64,000 nucleotides of DNA from Bacteroidota bacterium. Lineage in GTDB: Bacteria > Bacteroidota > Bacteroidia > Chitinophagales > Chitinophagaceae. This document shows, in pieces, positions 27,855 to 36,761 of the stretch; position 1 is the stretch's first letter; each line of letters begins with the position of its first letter. Under the pieces are notes generated by a model. It was given only the letters and a program-made list of their open reading frames with translations. It was not told the origin of the DNA and made no database searches. Both the position numbers and the translations under genes were made by a program. Location: positions 124,001-188,000 of the forward strand of contig VGGR01000002.1 in NCBI GenBank assembly GCA_016868585.1, in the 5' to 3' direction.

Positions 27855-30800
27855 TTATCTTATAATATCCACGTAACCAGCTTTCTTTTTTCGACCATTC
27901 TTAGGATCTATCACATAATAATAGGTTCCTATCGGAACATCTTTTCCATTTACTTTTCCATCCCAAGGTGTACCGTATCCCAATGATCGGAATATCAGCC
28001 ATCCATATCGATTGACTACCTCAACAGTACACCCTGGATAACTATCCAGATATGGGATCACCCAAGTATCATGTACCCCGTCTCCATTTGGAGAAAAAAT
28101 ATTTGGAACCGGCGGATCCTTAAGGACTTTAATGAACATGGAACTGGTGTCACTGCATCCTTTGTTAGTGGTAACAGTAAGTAAATAAGTTATATCATCA
28201 GGTGGACGTGCAATGGGATCCAATCGTGCAGGATCATCCAAATAGTTGGGCGGTGTCCATGCAAAAGTCACAGGCATGGGATAGTTGTTCGGGGGAGTAA
28301 TCTGAACCTGTCCACCTTCCAGCATCAACTTGTCTGGCCCTGCGTCTGCATCTGGATAACCATTTACAAACACAGTTTTGATGGCCACATTACTGCTGCA
28401 CCCAAAGTTGTTAATGATATAGTGGCTGATGGTATAGGTACCGGTATCAGCGTAAGTGTAGGAAAAACTACTCAGTGTCCGAATAGAAGCATCTCCCATG
28501 TTCCAGTGATATTGAGCTATAGTTCCATCCGCTCCATTACTGGTACTGGTAAACAGGAAGGGACTGCCTACGCAAACATCAATGAAATCCGTGGTAAATG
28601 ATGCCTGCGGTTGTGGATGAATGGTATTTAAAACAATGGTAGTGTCATGAATGCAACCTTGTGCAGTGGTAACCTCCAGATTCACATTATAGGGGCCTAG
28701 ATTAGCATAAACGTGGGCCGGATCAATAGCTGTAGAATTATTCACTACTCCGCTTCCAGGATCACCAAAATCCCATAGGTGCGTTAAGCTGGCAGGAACT
28801 CCATTAGGAACGGTTGATAAGTTGGTAAACTGAATGTTTGCATTTGGTAAACAACTAATAGCAGGAAAACTAAAGTTCGGTCTTGCCAAAGGATTAACCG
28901 TTACGGGAATTACTTTATCCGCACTTACACATCCATTGGAGGTAACCACATTCAATTTAACATTGAATACCCCATACGTATTAAAGGTATGTGTAAATGG
29001 AGCGTTGGTGGTATTGACCTGCACCGGTGTTCCGTCTGCAAAATTCCAACGCCATTCCGTTATAGTGCCTTCAGTAGATGTTGAATTATCTGTAAATGTA
29101 ACCGGTTGTTTTTCACAGACCGGAGTTGAGGTAACCGCGTAATCAGCAACTGCACGCTCCCATACTTTTATTGTTTGCGTGGCACTGTCTTTACAAGCGC
29201 CGGTAGTGGACGTAAAGAGATATTTTATAGTATGAACCCCTGCTCCGGCTACAGCTGGTGAGAACAAACCACTAACCGTAACACCCGGGCCAGTGAAAGC
29301 AAAAGAGCCAGGTACATTTCCGATTTCAGTTGCTTGTGTGATTTGATAGGCAGTAGCATCAAAACAAATGTTGGGGATGGAAGTAAACTGAACAACAGGG
29401 GCAGCATTGACCGTTATAGTAGTAAGTCTTTCATTTATACACACCCCTCCTGAGTAAGCACGATACTTGATTTGGAAGGTTCTTGTGAGTGGACTTTGGA
29501 AATTAGGATAACGATGACTGTAAACCCGCCCAAAAACAGGGTTGTTATCCGTGTACATAACTGTTGGACTACCTAAATTATCCCACCATATCTCAACTTT
29601 AGTGATAACACCAGGGAAAACGGTAGAAGCATCAGTAATTCGAACCGAATCATTAGCGCATAAGTTAGCCGGTTGATTTACGCTAAAATTAGCCACAGGA
29701 AAACTTCCATTGACCACCAGCTGTTGAACAATAGTATCACGGCAGGATTGATTGCTGGTTGTTATTAATGAAACCTGATAAGGACCCACTGCAGTATAGG
29801 CATGAACAGGATTTTGCAAGGTAGAGGTGTTGGCGTTACCAGGTGGTGTTGCATTGGCATCCCCGAAATTCCACAACCAATTGCTTATAGTGGATGGTGC
29901 GGCTACACTGCTGGTATCAGTAAACTGTGCATAAGTGTCATTCAGACAAACTTCAGGAATAATATATCCAGCATTGGGTTTAGGGTGAACCACTAAACCC
30001 GGAATGGTATTGGTACTTATGCAACCGTTAGAAGTTGTTACCGTTAAACTGACGTTGAAAGTACCTGCTGCTGAGAAATAATGAGAAGGGCTTTGCTGCG
30101 AAGAAGTGTTTAAACTGCCACTAATAGGGTCATTAAAATTCCACTGCCAAGCAGTAAGTGTACCAACATTAGGAATAGATTGATCATTAAAGCTAACGAC
30201 TCCCTCCTGGCAAACCGGGCTGTTGGTAGTATATACAGCAGTTGGTAGTGGCCATACAGTAACAGACACTGTTCCCGACTGAAGCTGGGTACAAGCAGTA
30301 CTGCTGGAATCTCTTACACTTTGCAGCGAATAGGTAAATGTTCCATCTGTTGATGTAGGCACACTCACGGTAACGCTATTGCCAGAGGTAGTGGTTACAT
30401 TTTGTAATGCTCCCCCATTTATGGTATAAAAGAAAGTATAAGGAGCTGTGGCTCCTGCCCCCGTAAATGTAATTTGTGGTTGAGTTGCATTTAAACAAAC
30501 ACTGGTTGTTCCCGCGATCGTAGCAGTTGGAAGTGGGTTAACCGTAATAACAGCCGTTCCTGTTGCATTTTGTGTACAAGTTGATCCATTTGCATCTGTA
30601 ACTGTAAGCAAACTGTAGGTAAATACGCCGGCAGTGGATGTAGGGGCTGCAACTGTTACACTATTACCGGTGGTAGTAGTGATAGATTGTGTAGCACCGC
30701 CGTTAATAGTATAGGTAAATGTGAAGGCCGCATCGCCATCAGCTCCTGTAAAAGTTAATTGGGGTGCAGTGGCATTAACGCAGACCGCTGTTGTTCCACT

Positions 30801-33668
30801 TAGTGTTGCTGAGGGGGTTGGGAAAACAGTAATTGTGGCTGTGCCATTTTGATTTTGTGTACAGGTGGTAGAGCTCCCATCTGTAACACTTATCAATTCA
30901 TATACAAAAACACCAACAGCAGCAGTAGGTGCATTTACTATAACAGCATTGCCCGTAGTGGTGAAAACTGATTGAACGGCGCCTCCATTGATCTTGTAAT
31001 TAAAGGTATAGGGAGCCGTTCCATTGGCACCAGTGAATGTGATAGGTGCTGGTGAAGAGTTGAGACAAACAGTATCTGTACCGGTAATGGTTGCTGTGGG
31101 GAGGGGGTTTACCGTTATGGTTGCACTTCCTGTTGGGCTGCCACTACAAACCGTATTATTAACATCTACTACTCCAACCAGGTTATAGGTAAAAGTTCCC
31201 ACCGTTGCAGTAGGCGCATCAATGGTTGCCACATTGGATGAAGAGGTAGAACTTACCGTTTGTAAAGCACCTCCGTTAATATTGTAAGTGAAAGTGTAAG
31301 GTGCTACTCCATCCCCACCTGTGAAAGTTATTTGGGGAGCTATTGCGTCCTTACAAACCGATAATGTACCTGCAATTGTTGCTGTAGGATTTGTGTTAAT
31401 GGTAACTATAGCAGATCCAGTTTGATTTTGAGAACAAAGGCCGGCGCTTGATTCAGCAACATTCATCAAATTATAAGAAAAAACTCCTAATACGTTCGTA
31501 GGTGCTTGAATGGTTACGGTGCTAGCAGTACCAGTTGTGGAAATTGTCTGTGTAACCCCACCGCTGATATTGTAAGAAAAAGTATAGGGAGGCGTTCCAT
31601 TAGCACCCGTAAACGTAAGTGTCGGTTGAGGTGAGTTGAGGCAAGTAGTAATAGTCCCGGTTATGGTGCCTGTGGGTAAGGGATTGATGGTAACATTTTG
31701 CGTAATGGTGTCTGACTTACATCCTAAGTCAATAATCAATGAGTACGTAACCGGATAAGTGCCCGCAGTAGTGAAGGTGTAGGCTGGATTGAACTGGGTG
31801 GAGGTACCTGTGGTGCCAAATGTCCAGTTTACAGAGCTTATGGGCCTGGTGCCTGTGTTAGAAGCATCAGTGAACTGAGTGGCTGTGTTTGCACAAGTAC
31901 CCGTGTAAGTAAAACCAGCGGTTGGTCTGTTTAACACCTCTAAATCATAATTGATTTCCTGTTCTCCCCCACAACCATCTGGCGTTGGGTTGGTGGCAAG
32001 TACTTTTATTGGATAAATATTAGCAGTCGTAACTGTGTATTGCGTGGGGAGTTTATATACATACAAGGTGCGCCCATTTACAATTACGGTGGAAGTGTAC
32101 TGAGGGTTAGTTAAACTCACATTCGTTATCCCCATAGCATTTAAAGCAGCTCCAAATACCCAATTGATGGTGGTGGGCTGGTAGGGAAAAGTCATTGAAA
32201 AATAGAAAGGGGTAGCCGTACAGGTCGCTGGAAAATTGACAGTGGCATTTGGAGTTTCAATAGAAATGAATTGATACAAATCTTTTACATTGGCTCCGGC
32301 AGAGTAACCATAAGATTCAGCAGTGGCGTAACCGTATGCCATGGCGTTAAACCCAGAATCAGATCTAAGTGTGTGATACCCCTGTGTAAGGTTTGCCAAA
32401 TAGGCGTAGGAATACGCACCGTTTTGCGGATGCACCACCCAGGAGGAGGCAGGGATTGGATTATTATCAATCCTAAAAGAAGAAATACCCGTGCCTCCAG
32501 TTGGCACCACCACATGTATATGGTGTTGTGGGCTACCCGCAACTAGGTTTGAACTGACAAGGGTAACCTTTGAAATGTTTTGCTCAACCGGATTCAAAAT
32601 AATCATTTCCGGATCATATGGCTGGGGATTTGAAGAGCAGTTTGCAGTAGTAAAATATTGGGCAACGGATACCGGCTGATCAGCCGTAACCCGATTGGGT
32701 ACATTGCCTGTAAATTCATAATACCTGTTATTTACAAAACTTGCCGCAGGAATGAGTGTGCCATTTACATATACATTTGTGGCAGGATCCTTTTTCATGA
32801 CCCTGTAAAAATTAATGGGCCTGTTATAACTGGGCACAGTAAGGTAATCCCTACCCCATGATCCTGATGGATATAGCTGCTGGTAAAGATTATCAGAGGT
32901 ATTCGCGTTACCGGAACAAACTGTTCCAATCTTCATTTTACCAGAACCTGAAAAAACCGCAATTCTTTTGCAAGAGGAAGTAGCAGAAGAAACAGATCGA
33001 ATTTTAGTTCCCGTGAGATCAACACCATAGTATAGACCACTCACAGGTGTGTTATTGTGAGTACCTAATATTTGATAAATTTCACCTTTGTTCAAGGTGA
33101 TAGTATTAACGCTTCCTGCTGTCCATCCATTGGTAGTAGCTGCTGCAGGAGTGATCTCAATAGTTGTATTATCCTCTACCGCAATGATTGTGCAATAAGA
33201 GTTTGCATTCGTTTGGTTAGAAACCTGTGTATAATTCATCGAATAATACTCATTCCCCAAAACATTGGTTGGTAAACAGACTGTGGCGCCACTAATAGCG
33301 CTTTGTGTGATGTACGAGTATACCACAACTGGTTTTTCGGCGGTAACCCGAACCGTTTTATTAGTAAAAAGTCCAGATCCATTAATAAAGTAAGTATTTG
33401 GAACAATGCATGTGACTACCTGACCCGCATTGATGGTACCTGATTGTAAAGTAGTGCCACCAAAAATTTCAACAGTATAAGTTGTTGTTACATCGGAAGT
33501 AATATAAAGAGTCATGACAACACCAGTTCCGCTGCCAGCCATTGATACATGGTATGAATAAGGTATCCAGAATTCTTTACCCTTATTGCTGAAATCTTGC
33601 GCCCCCAATTGGGATTGAAAAAAAATAAGGAGTGTAAATGCAGCTATAAGCTTAAAATAACGAGGCAT
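27855..33668 (-). CDS. Giant PKD-repeat adhesin with T9SS type B sorting domain
   Basis: The 1937-residue protein begins with a signal peptide (cleavage near residue 23, QLGAQ). Residues about 25-450 resemble the IgGFc-binding domain of Bacteroidota surface proteins (NKGKEFWIPYSYH, with AEKPVVVYSY). After a linker and a first PKD unit near 590, five tandem modules of about 95 residues each (660-1145) share VCLN..P..TFTGA.G.APYTF.Y.INGG. At least six PKD-like domains follow, with W.WNFGD motifs. The C-terminal 90 residues form the CHU_C/type B sorting domain: PNIFSPNGDGVHDTW, RYGWLIFRS and GTYYYVID. It is a surface-attached or released T9SS cargo likely involved in adhesion or gliding, coupled to porP. 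Confidence 0.9.
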   Translation of the reverse strand: MPRYFKLIAAFTLLIFFQSQLGAQDFSNKGKEFWIPYSYHVSMAGSGTGVVMTLYITSDVTTTYTVEIFGGTTLQSGTINAGQVVTCIVPNTYFINGSGLFTNKTVRVTAEKPVVVYSYITQSAISGATVCLPTNVLGNEYYSMNYTQVSNQTNANSYCTIIAVEDNTTIEITPAAATTNGWTAGSVNTITLNKGEIYQILGTHNNTPVSGLYYGVDLTGTKIRSVSSATSSCKRIAVFSGSGKMKIGTVCSGNANTSDNLYQQLYPSGSWGRDYLTVPSYNRPINFYRVMKKDPATNVYVNGTLIPAASFVNNRYYEFTGNVPNRVTADQPVSVAQYFTTANCSSNPQPYDPEMIILNPVEQNISKVTLVSSNLVAGSPQHHIHVVVPTGGTGISSFRIDNNPIPASSWVVHPQNGAYSYAYLANLTQGYHTLRSDSGFNAMAYGYATAESYGYSAGANVKDLYQFISIETPNATVNFPATCTATPFYFSMTFPYQPTTINWVFGAALNAMGITNVSLTNPQYTSTVIVNGRTLYVYKLPTQYTVTTANIYPIKVLATNPTPDGCGGEQEINYDLEVLNRPTAGFTYTGTCANTATQFTDASNTGTRPISSVNWTFGTTGTSTQFNPAYTFTTAGTYPVTYSLIIDLGCKSDTITQNVTINPLPTGTITGTITTCLNSPQPTLTFTGANGTPPYTFSYNISGGVTQTISTTGTASTVTIQAPTNVLGVFSYNLMNVAESSAGLCSQNQTGSAIVTINTNPTATIAGTLSVCKDAIAPQITFTGGDGVAPYTFTYNINGGALQTVSSTSSSNVATIDAPTATVGTFTYNLVGVVDVNNTVCSGSPTGSATITVNPLPTATITGTDTVCLNSSPAPITFTGANGTAPYTFNYKINGGAVQSVFTTTGNAVIVNAPTAAVGVFVYELISVTDGSSTTCTQNQNGTATITVFPTPSATLSGTTAVCVNATAPQLTFTGADGDAAFTFTYTINGGATQSITTTTGNSVTVAAPTSTAGVFTYSLLTVTDANGSTCTQNATGTAVITVNPLPTATIAGTTSVCLNATQPQITFTGAGATAPYTFFYTINGGALQNVTTTSGNSVTVSVPTSTDGTFTYSLQSVRDSSSTACTQLQSGTVSVTVWPLPTAVYTTNSPVCQEGVVSFNDQSIPNVGTLTAWQWNFNDPISGSLNTSSQQSPSHYFSAAGTFNVSLTVTTSNGCISTNTIPGLVVHPKPNAGYIIPEVCLNDTYAQFTDTSSVAAPSTISNWLWNFGDANATPPGNANTSTLQNPVHAYTAVGPYQVSLITTSNQSCRDTIVQQLVVNGSFPVANFSVNQPANLCANDSVRITDASTVFPGVITKVEIWWDNLGSPTVMYTDNNPVFGRVYSHRYPNFQSPLTRTFQIKYRAYSGGVCINERLTTITVNAAPVVQFTSIPNICFDATAYQITQATEIGNVPGSFAFTGPGVTVSGLFSPAVAGAGVHTIKYLFTSTTGACKDSATQTIKVWERAVADYAVTSTPVCEKQPVTFTDNSTSTEGTITEWRWNFADGTPVQVNTTNAPFTHTFNTYGVFNVKLNVVTSNGCVSADKVIPVTVNPLARPNFSFPAISCLPNANIQFTNLSTVPNGVPASLTHLWDFGDPGSGVVNNSTAIDPAHVYANLGPYNVNLEVTTAQGCIHDTTIVLNTIHPQPQASFTTDFIDVCVGSPFLFTSTSNGADGTIAQYHWNMGDASIRTLSSFSYTYADTGTYTISHYIINNFGCSSNVAIKTVFVNGYPDADAGPDKLMLEGGQVQITPPNNYPMPVTFAWTPPNYLDDPARLDPIARPPDDITYLLTVTTNKGCSDTSSMFIKVLKDPPVPNIFSPNGDGVHDTWVIPYLDSYPGCTVEVVNRYGWLIFRSLGYGTPWDGKVNGKDVPIGTYYYVIDPKNGRKKKAGYVDIIR
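30240..31680 (-). repeat. Five tandem 280-290 bp modules inside the adhesin gene
   Basis: Five copies of a coding module repeat with starts near 31662, 31372, 31086, 30797 and 30517 on the minus strand. Each encodes about 95 residues with a TATIxGTxxVC start and a GTAxITVxPLP end. The copies are diverged but clearly homologous, a likely substrate for unequal recombination. Confidence 0.8.
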
Positions 33669-33836
33669 GCAGTGGTTTAGTTAGAATTTGGCTAAGTTAC
33701 TCCATCCAGTAAGTTATTGATCATTTGACCAACGAGATGCTACGATTTTCATTTGCAAGGACAGCAATTTAACGTCTTGAGAAACAAAATCTTGTATTGG
33801 AAGGCCCTTTATCACAGAAGTTTAATGAACTATTCG

Positions 33837-33894
33837 TATAATAAATCTCATATTTATTATAAAGTAAAGCATATACTTGATTGTATATCAAGTA
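33837..33894. repeat. Two adjacent perfect inverted repeats upstream of the adhesin gene
   Basis: TATAATAAAT at 33837-33846 pairs with ATTTATTATA at 33852-33861 (loop 5). TACTTGAT at 33874-33881 pairs with ATCAAGTA at 33887-33894 (loop 5). They lie in the 234-bp gap between the adhesin start and the HMA-protein stop. No T run follows either hairpin on the minus strand, so they look more like operators than terminators. Confidence 0.5.
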
Positions 33895-33902
33895 CTACTA
33901 CT

Positions 33903-34241
33903 TCATTTTTTTATCTTTTTTTTACAAGTGACTGGAAGTCGATTGTAGGCGTCGGGGTTAGCCAGTATATCATCAGCGTCATAACCGGTATTGGCGATCA
34001 TGGTTTTTACTTGTTCGATATCTGTTCTGTCGGTTAGAAATTTTAACCGGGCTTCACCTTTTCGATAGTTAACCACAAATTCTTGTACCCCATTCAAGCG
34101 CCTTACCTGGTATTCCAATCGGTTTTTGCATTGAATACATAGGGCTTGAGGTATTTTAACAGTTGTACTCACAACGGGCATAAGTTGTGCCTCCCCTATT
34201 AGGGAAAATAAAAGAAGTAGCGATAGCATTAAAATCCGCAT
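33903..34241 (-). CDS. Exported heavy-metal-associated (HMA) domain protein
   Basis: The 112-residue protein has a signal peptide (residues about 1-18, IGEA) and one ferredoxin-like HMA domain: VKIPQALCIQCKNRLEYQVRRL, then GVQEFVVNYRKGEARLKFL and a final NTGYDADDI. The CxxC sequence (CIQC) is the expected metal-binding pair but is displaced from the usual GMTCxxC context. A C-terminal NRLPVTCKK adds a third cysteine. A periplasmic copper- or zinc-binding role is inferred. It lies 11 bp downstream of pyrE. Confidence 0.75.
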   Translation of the reverse strand: MRILMLSLLLLFSLIGEAQLMPVVSTTVKIPQALCIQCKNRLEYQVRRLNGVQEFVVNYRKGEARLKFLTDRTDIEQVKTMIANTGYDADDILANPDAYNRLPVTCKKKIKK

Positions 34242-34252
34242 AAGCTATGGCT

Positions 34253-34882
34253 TTAAGGCGCCCATGTTGATGGACTTTCTCGCCACTTTTCAAGCAATTG
34301 TAACTGGTCATTGCTGATAAGTCCAGTGGAGGCCGCCAGTGTAATCAAGGTGGAATAATCAGTGAGAGTGGTATAATTGATATTTCTTTTTGCAAAATGT
34401 TCGGTGGCGGTTGGGAAACCATAATTAAAAATAGAGACCACCCCCACAATCTCCAACCCTTTCTCCTGCAAGGCATCAACAGCTTGCAAACTGCTTTTAC
34501 CAGTGGAAACCAAATCCTCAATCACCAATACCTTTTGCCCGGGTTTAAACTCTCCCTCTAACTGATTTCCCAGGCCATGTTCTTTGGGTTTGGGACGAAC
34601 GTAAATGAATGGAAGCTTGAGCTGATCGGCAGCCATTGCACCCCAAGGAATACCTGCCGTAGCTACTCCGGCAAGCAGCGTGGCTGATTCGTATTTTTCA
34701 AAAATAATATTACAAAGCTCAGATTTAATATAATCTCTGACATAGGGAAAAGAAAGCACCTTACGATTATCGCAGTAAATTGGACTTTTCCACCCACTTG
34801 CCCAAGTGTAGGGCTGTGTGGGGTTTAGCTGAATGGCTTTAACTTGTAAAAGTTTTTCAGCAATAAGAGTGGCATCTTGCAT
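34253..34882 (-). CDS. pyrE: Orotate phosphoribosyltransferase
   Basis: This 209-residue enzyme converts orotate and PRPP to OMP in pyrimidine synthesis. It has TWASGWKSPIYCDNRKVLSFP, the ATAGIPWGAM block and the PRPP-binding motif VLVIEDLVSTGKSSLQAV. I choose the ATG at 34882 (MQDATLIAEKLLQ) over the upstream ATG at 34933: the shorter form matches the family N-terminus, and a promoter box lies between the two. The longer version would overlap the divergent Nudix gene start. pyrB and pyrR are nearby but form a separate unit. Confidence 0.93.
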   Translation of the reverse strand: MQDATLIAEKLLQVKAIQLNPTQPYTWASGWKSPIYCDNRKVLSFPYVRDYIKSELCNIIFEKYESATLLAGVATAGIPWGAMAADQLKLPFIYVRPKPKEHGLGNQLEGEFKPGQKVLVIEDLVSTGKSSLQAVDALQEKGLEIVGVVSIFNYGFPTATEHFAKRNINYTTLTDYSTLITLAASTGLISNDQLQLLEKWRESPSTWAP

Positions 34883-34886
34883 GATC

Positions 34887-34894
34887 CAAAAATA
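34887..34894 (-). promoter_or_regulatory. Promoter -7 box for pyrE
   Basis: The minus strand reads TATTTTTG, 4 bp before the chosen pyrE ATG at 34882, so the transcript is probably leaderless. This also supports the shorter pyrE start. Confidence 0.5.
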
Positions 34895-34932
34895 AGAAAT
34901 TGCTGAAGCAAAGTCATTAAATTTAACCTCCA

Positions 34933-35361
34933 ATGAACAAGAAAATACTGGCTGGCGGAGGTGTAGTAGTCAATGAGAATAATCAAGTGCTTTTTATTTT
35001 TCGAAGAAAAAAATGGGACCTCCCTAAAGGAAAGTTAGACCCGGAGGAAAACCTAAAAACCTGTGCAATCCGGGAAGTAAAGGAGGAAACCGGCATTCAG
35101 CATTTAACGTTGGGGAATCTATTGCTGATCACCACACACAACTATGAGGAAAACGGGATTCAAATCCAAAAGGAAACGCATTGGTTTGAAATGAAGGCCA
35201 TTGCCAAAGAGAATCCAATGCTAATACCGCAACTGGAAGAGGGTATCGAAAAAATAGAATGGGTTTCGGCTGAGGATATTGATCAATATCTTGCTGATAC
35301 ATATCCCTCGATTCGGTTGGTATTAGACGCCTGGAACCGATCGAGCAATCACATCAGGTAA
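34933..35361 (+). CDS. Nudix hydrolase
   Basis: The 142-residue protein has a complete Nudix box, GKLDPEENLKTCAIREVKEETG in two parts near residue 33, including the REVxEETG metal-binding segment. The N-terminus, LAGGGVVVNENNQVLFIFRR, is normal. Members hydrolyse nucleoside diphosphate derivatives; the substrate cannot be told from the sequence. The last 39 bp overlap the 3' end of coaD on the opposite strand, an unusually long convergent overlap. Confidence 0.88.
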   Translation: MNKKILAGGGVVVNENNQVLFIFRRKKWDLPKGKLDPEENLKTCAIREVKEETGIQHLTLGNLLLITTHNYEENGIQIQKETHWFEMKAIAKENPMLIPQLEEGIEKIEWVSAEDIDQYLADTYPSIRLVLDAWNRSSNHIR

Positions 35362-35796
35362 AAAGGGTGAAGCATCTCCTCCGTTTCTGATAATATCTCT
35401 AACAATGGTCGAGGCAACTGAAGTATATTTAGGTTCGCCCGTTAAAAAAATAGTTTCAATGGTGCGATCAAGGGTACGGTTGGCATCTGCGATTGTTTTC
35501 TCATACTCAAAATCGCTCACGTAGCGTATGCCCCTAAGGATAAAGTGCGAACCAATTTTTTTGCAATACTCTATTGTTAATCCGTCATAAATAGCCCCTT
35601 CAACTCTGGGTTCTTCTTTGTATATTTCTTGGATCCATGACAAACGTTGTTCCGGCGTGAACATGGGCCCTTTTGCCGCATTCAATCCAATGCCAACCAC
35701 GATTTTGTCAAATAGCGGTAAGGCACGATTAATAATATCCACATGACCTAATGTAAGCGGATCAAACGTGCCGGGAAAAAGGCATATACGATTCAT
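35323..35796 (-). CDS. coaD: Phosphopantetheine adenylyltransferase
   Basis: The 157-residue enzyme makes dephospho-CoA from 4'-phosphopantetheine and ATP. It shows ICLFPGTFDPLTLGHVDII with the TxGH nucleotide site, RGIRYVSDFEYE, and YTSVASTIVRDI corresponding to the C-terminal ISSTxxR motif. The ATG at 35796 gives the canonical MNRICLFPGTFDP; an upstream ATG at 35817 would overlap pyrB. It lies 10 bp downstream of pyrB on the same strand, at the end of the pruA-pyrR-pyrB-coaD run. Confidence 0.95.
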   Translation of the reverse strand: MNRICLFPGTFDPLTLGHVDIINRALPLFDKIVVGIGLNAAKGPMFTPEQRLSWIQEIYKEEPRVEGAIYDGLTIEYCKKIGSHFILRGIRYVSDFEYEKTIADANRTLDRTIETIFLTGEPKYTSVASTIVRDIIRNGGDASPFLPDVIARSVPGV

Positions 35797-35806
35797 AGGA
35801 ACCCAT

Positions 35807-36739
35807 TTAGTTGGCAACCGATCTGCCAGATAACAAATATAGCACAGCCATTCTAACCGCTACCCCATTTTCAACCTGTTGTAAAATGATGGATTGTTTG
35901 CTGTCCGCTACGTCGCTATCAAGCTCTACTCCTCTGTTGATTGGACCTGGGTGCATGATCACAACTTCTTTATGCAAACTGTCCAGCAACTCTTTTCCAA
36001 TACCATATGCTAAATTATATTCCCGTAAGGAGGAGAAAAGCACCTGATTCTGCCTCTCAAGTTGAATACGTAATACATTGGCCACATCACACCACTCCAG
36101 GGTTTCCCGTAGGTTGTAGCTTACGTCAACTCCAAGAGCCTGTGAAATATGCTTGGGGATCAAGGTAGGCGGACCGCAAACCATTACCGAGGCCCCCATT
36201 TTTTTTAGGAGATAGATATTGCTTTGCGCAACACGGCTATGCATGATGTCTCCAATCAATGCCACTTTTCTCCCGGCCAGCGAACCTGTTTTTTCCTGTA
36301 TAGAAAAAGCATCTAACAATGCCTGCGTCGGATGCTCATTGATGCCATCTCCTGCATTCACAATTGCCGCAGGAATATGCTCTGCTAAAAAATGGGGAGC
36401 CCCACTGGCACTGTGACGCATCACCACCAGATCCACTTTCATGGATAAGATATTGTTTACAGTATCCAGTAGCGTTTCACCTTTTGCGGCAGAAGAGGCA
36501 GCAGCTGTAAAATTGATGATATCAGCGCTTAATCTTTTTTCAGCCAACTCAAATGAAATTCGGGTTCGAGTGGAATTTTCGTAAAAAAGATTAACCACCG
36601 TTACCTCTCGTAGTGATGGAACTTTCTTTACAGGCCTTTGTAAAACTTCTTTGAATTGTTGCGAAGTAGATAAAATAAGGGAAATGTCCTCAGTGGTAAG
36701 ATTTTTAATGCCCAGCAGATGTTTGGTGGATAGTTGCAT
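35807..36739 (-). CDS. pyrB: Aspartate carbamoyltransferase, catalytic chain
   Basis: The 310-residue enzyme catalyses the first committed step of pyrimidine synthesis. It carries the carbamoyl-phosphate motif FYENSTRTRISFELAEKR, KGETLLDTVNNI, GDGINEHPTQALLDAFSI, LIGDIMHSRVAQSN and HPGPINRGVELD. Length is normal. No regulatory pyrI gene is adjacent. It follows pyrR by 22 bp on the same strand, consistent with co-regulation. Confidence 0.96.
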   Translation of the reverse strand: MQLSTKHLLGIKNLTTEDISLILSTSQQFKEVLQRPVKKVPSLREVTVVNLFYENSTRTRISFELAEKRLSADIINFTAAASSAAKGETLLDTVNNILSMKVDLVVMRHSASGAPHFLAEHIPAAIVNAGDGINEHPTQALLDAFSIQEKTGSLAGRKVALIGDIMHSRVAQSNIYLLKKMGASVMVCGPPTLIPKHISQALGVDVSYNLRETLEWCDVANVLRIQLERQNQVLFSSLREYNLAYGIGKELLDSLHKEVVIMHPGPINRGVELDSDVADSKQSIILQQVENGVAVRMAVLYLLSGRSVAN

Positions 36740-36761
36740 TAAAAAGCAAAATTAAGGTAAA

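Noticed and set aside
30240-31680. The repeated block as a possible CRISPR array
   Set aside because: Units are 280-290 bp, coding, diverged and continuous in frame with the adhesin; there are no short repeats with unique spacers.
33753-34037. A 94-codon plus-strand frame in the gap upstream of the adhesin
   Set aside because: It overlaps the HMA gene antisense, has low-complexity AT-rich composition and contains two palindromes; no coding evidence.
34883-34933. A longer pyrE start at 34933
   Set aside because: It adds 17 non-family residues, spans a promoter box and overlaps the divergent Nudix start.
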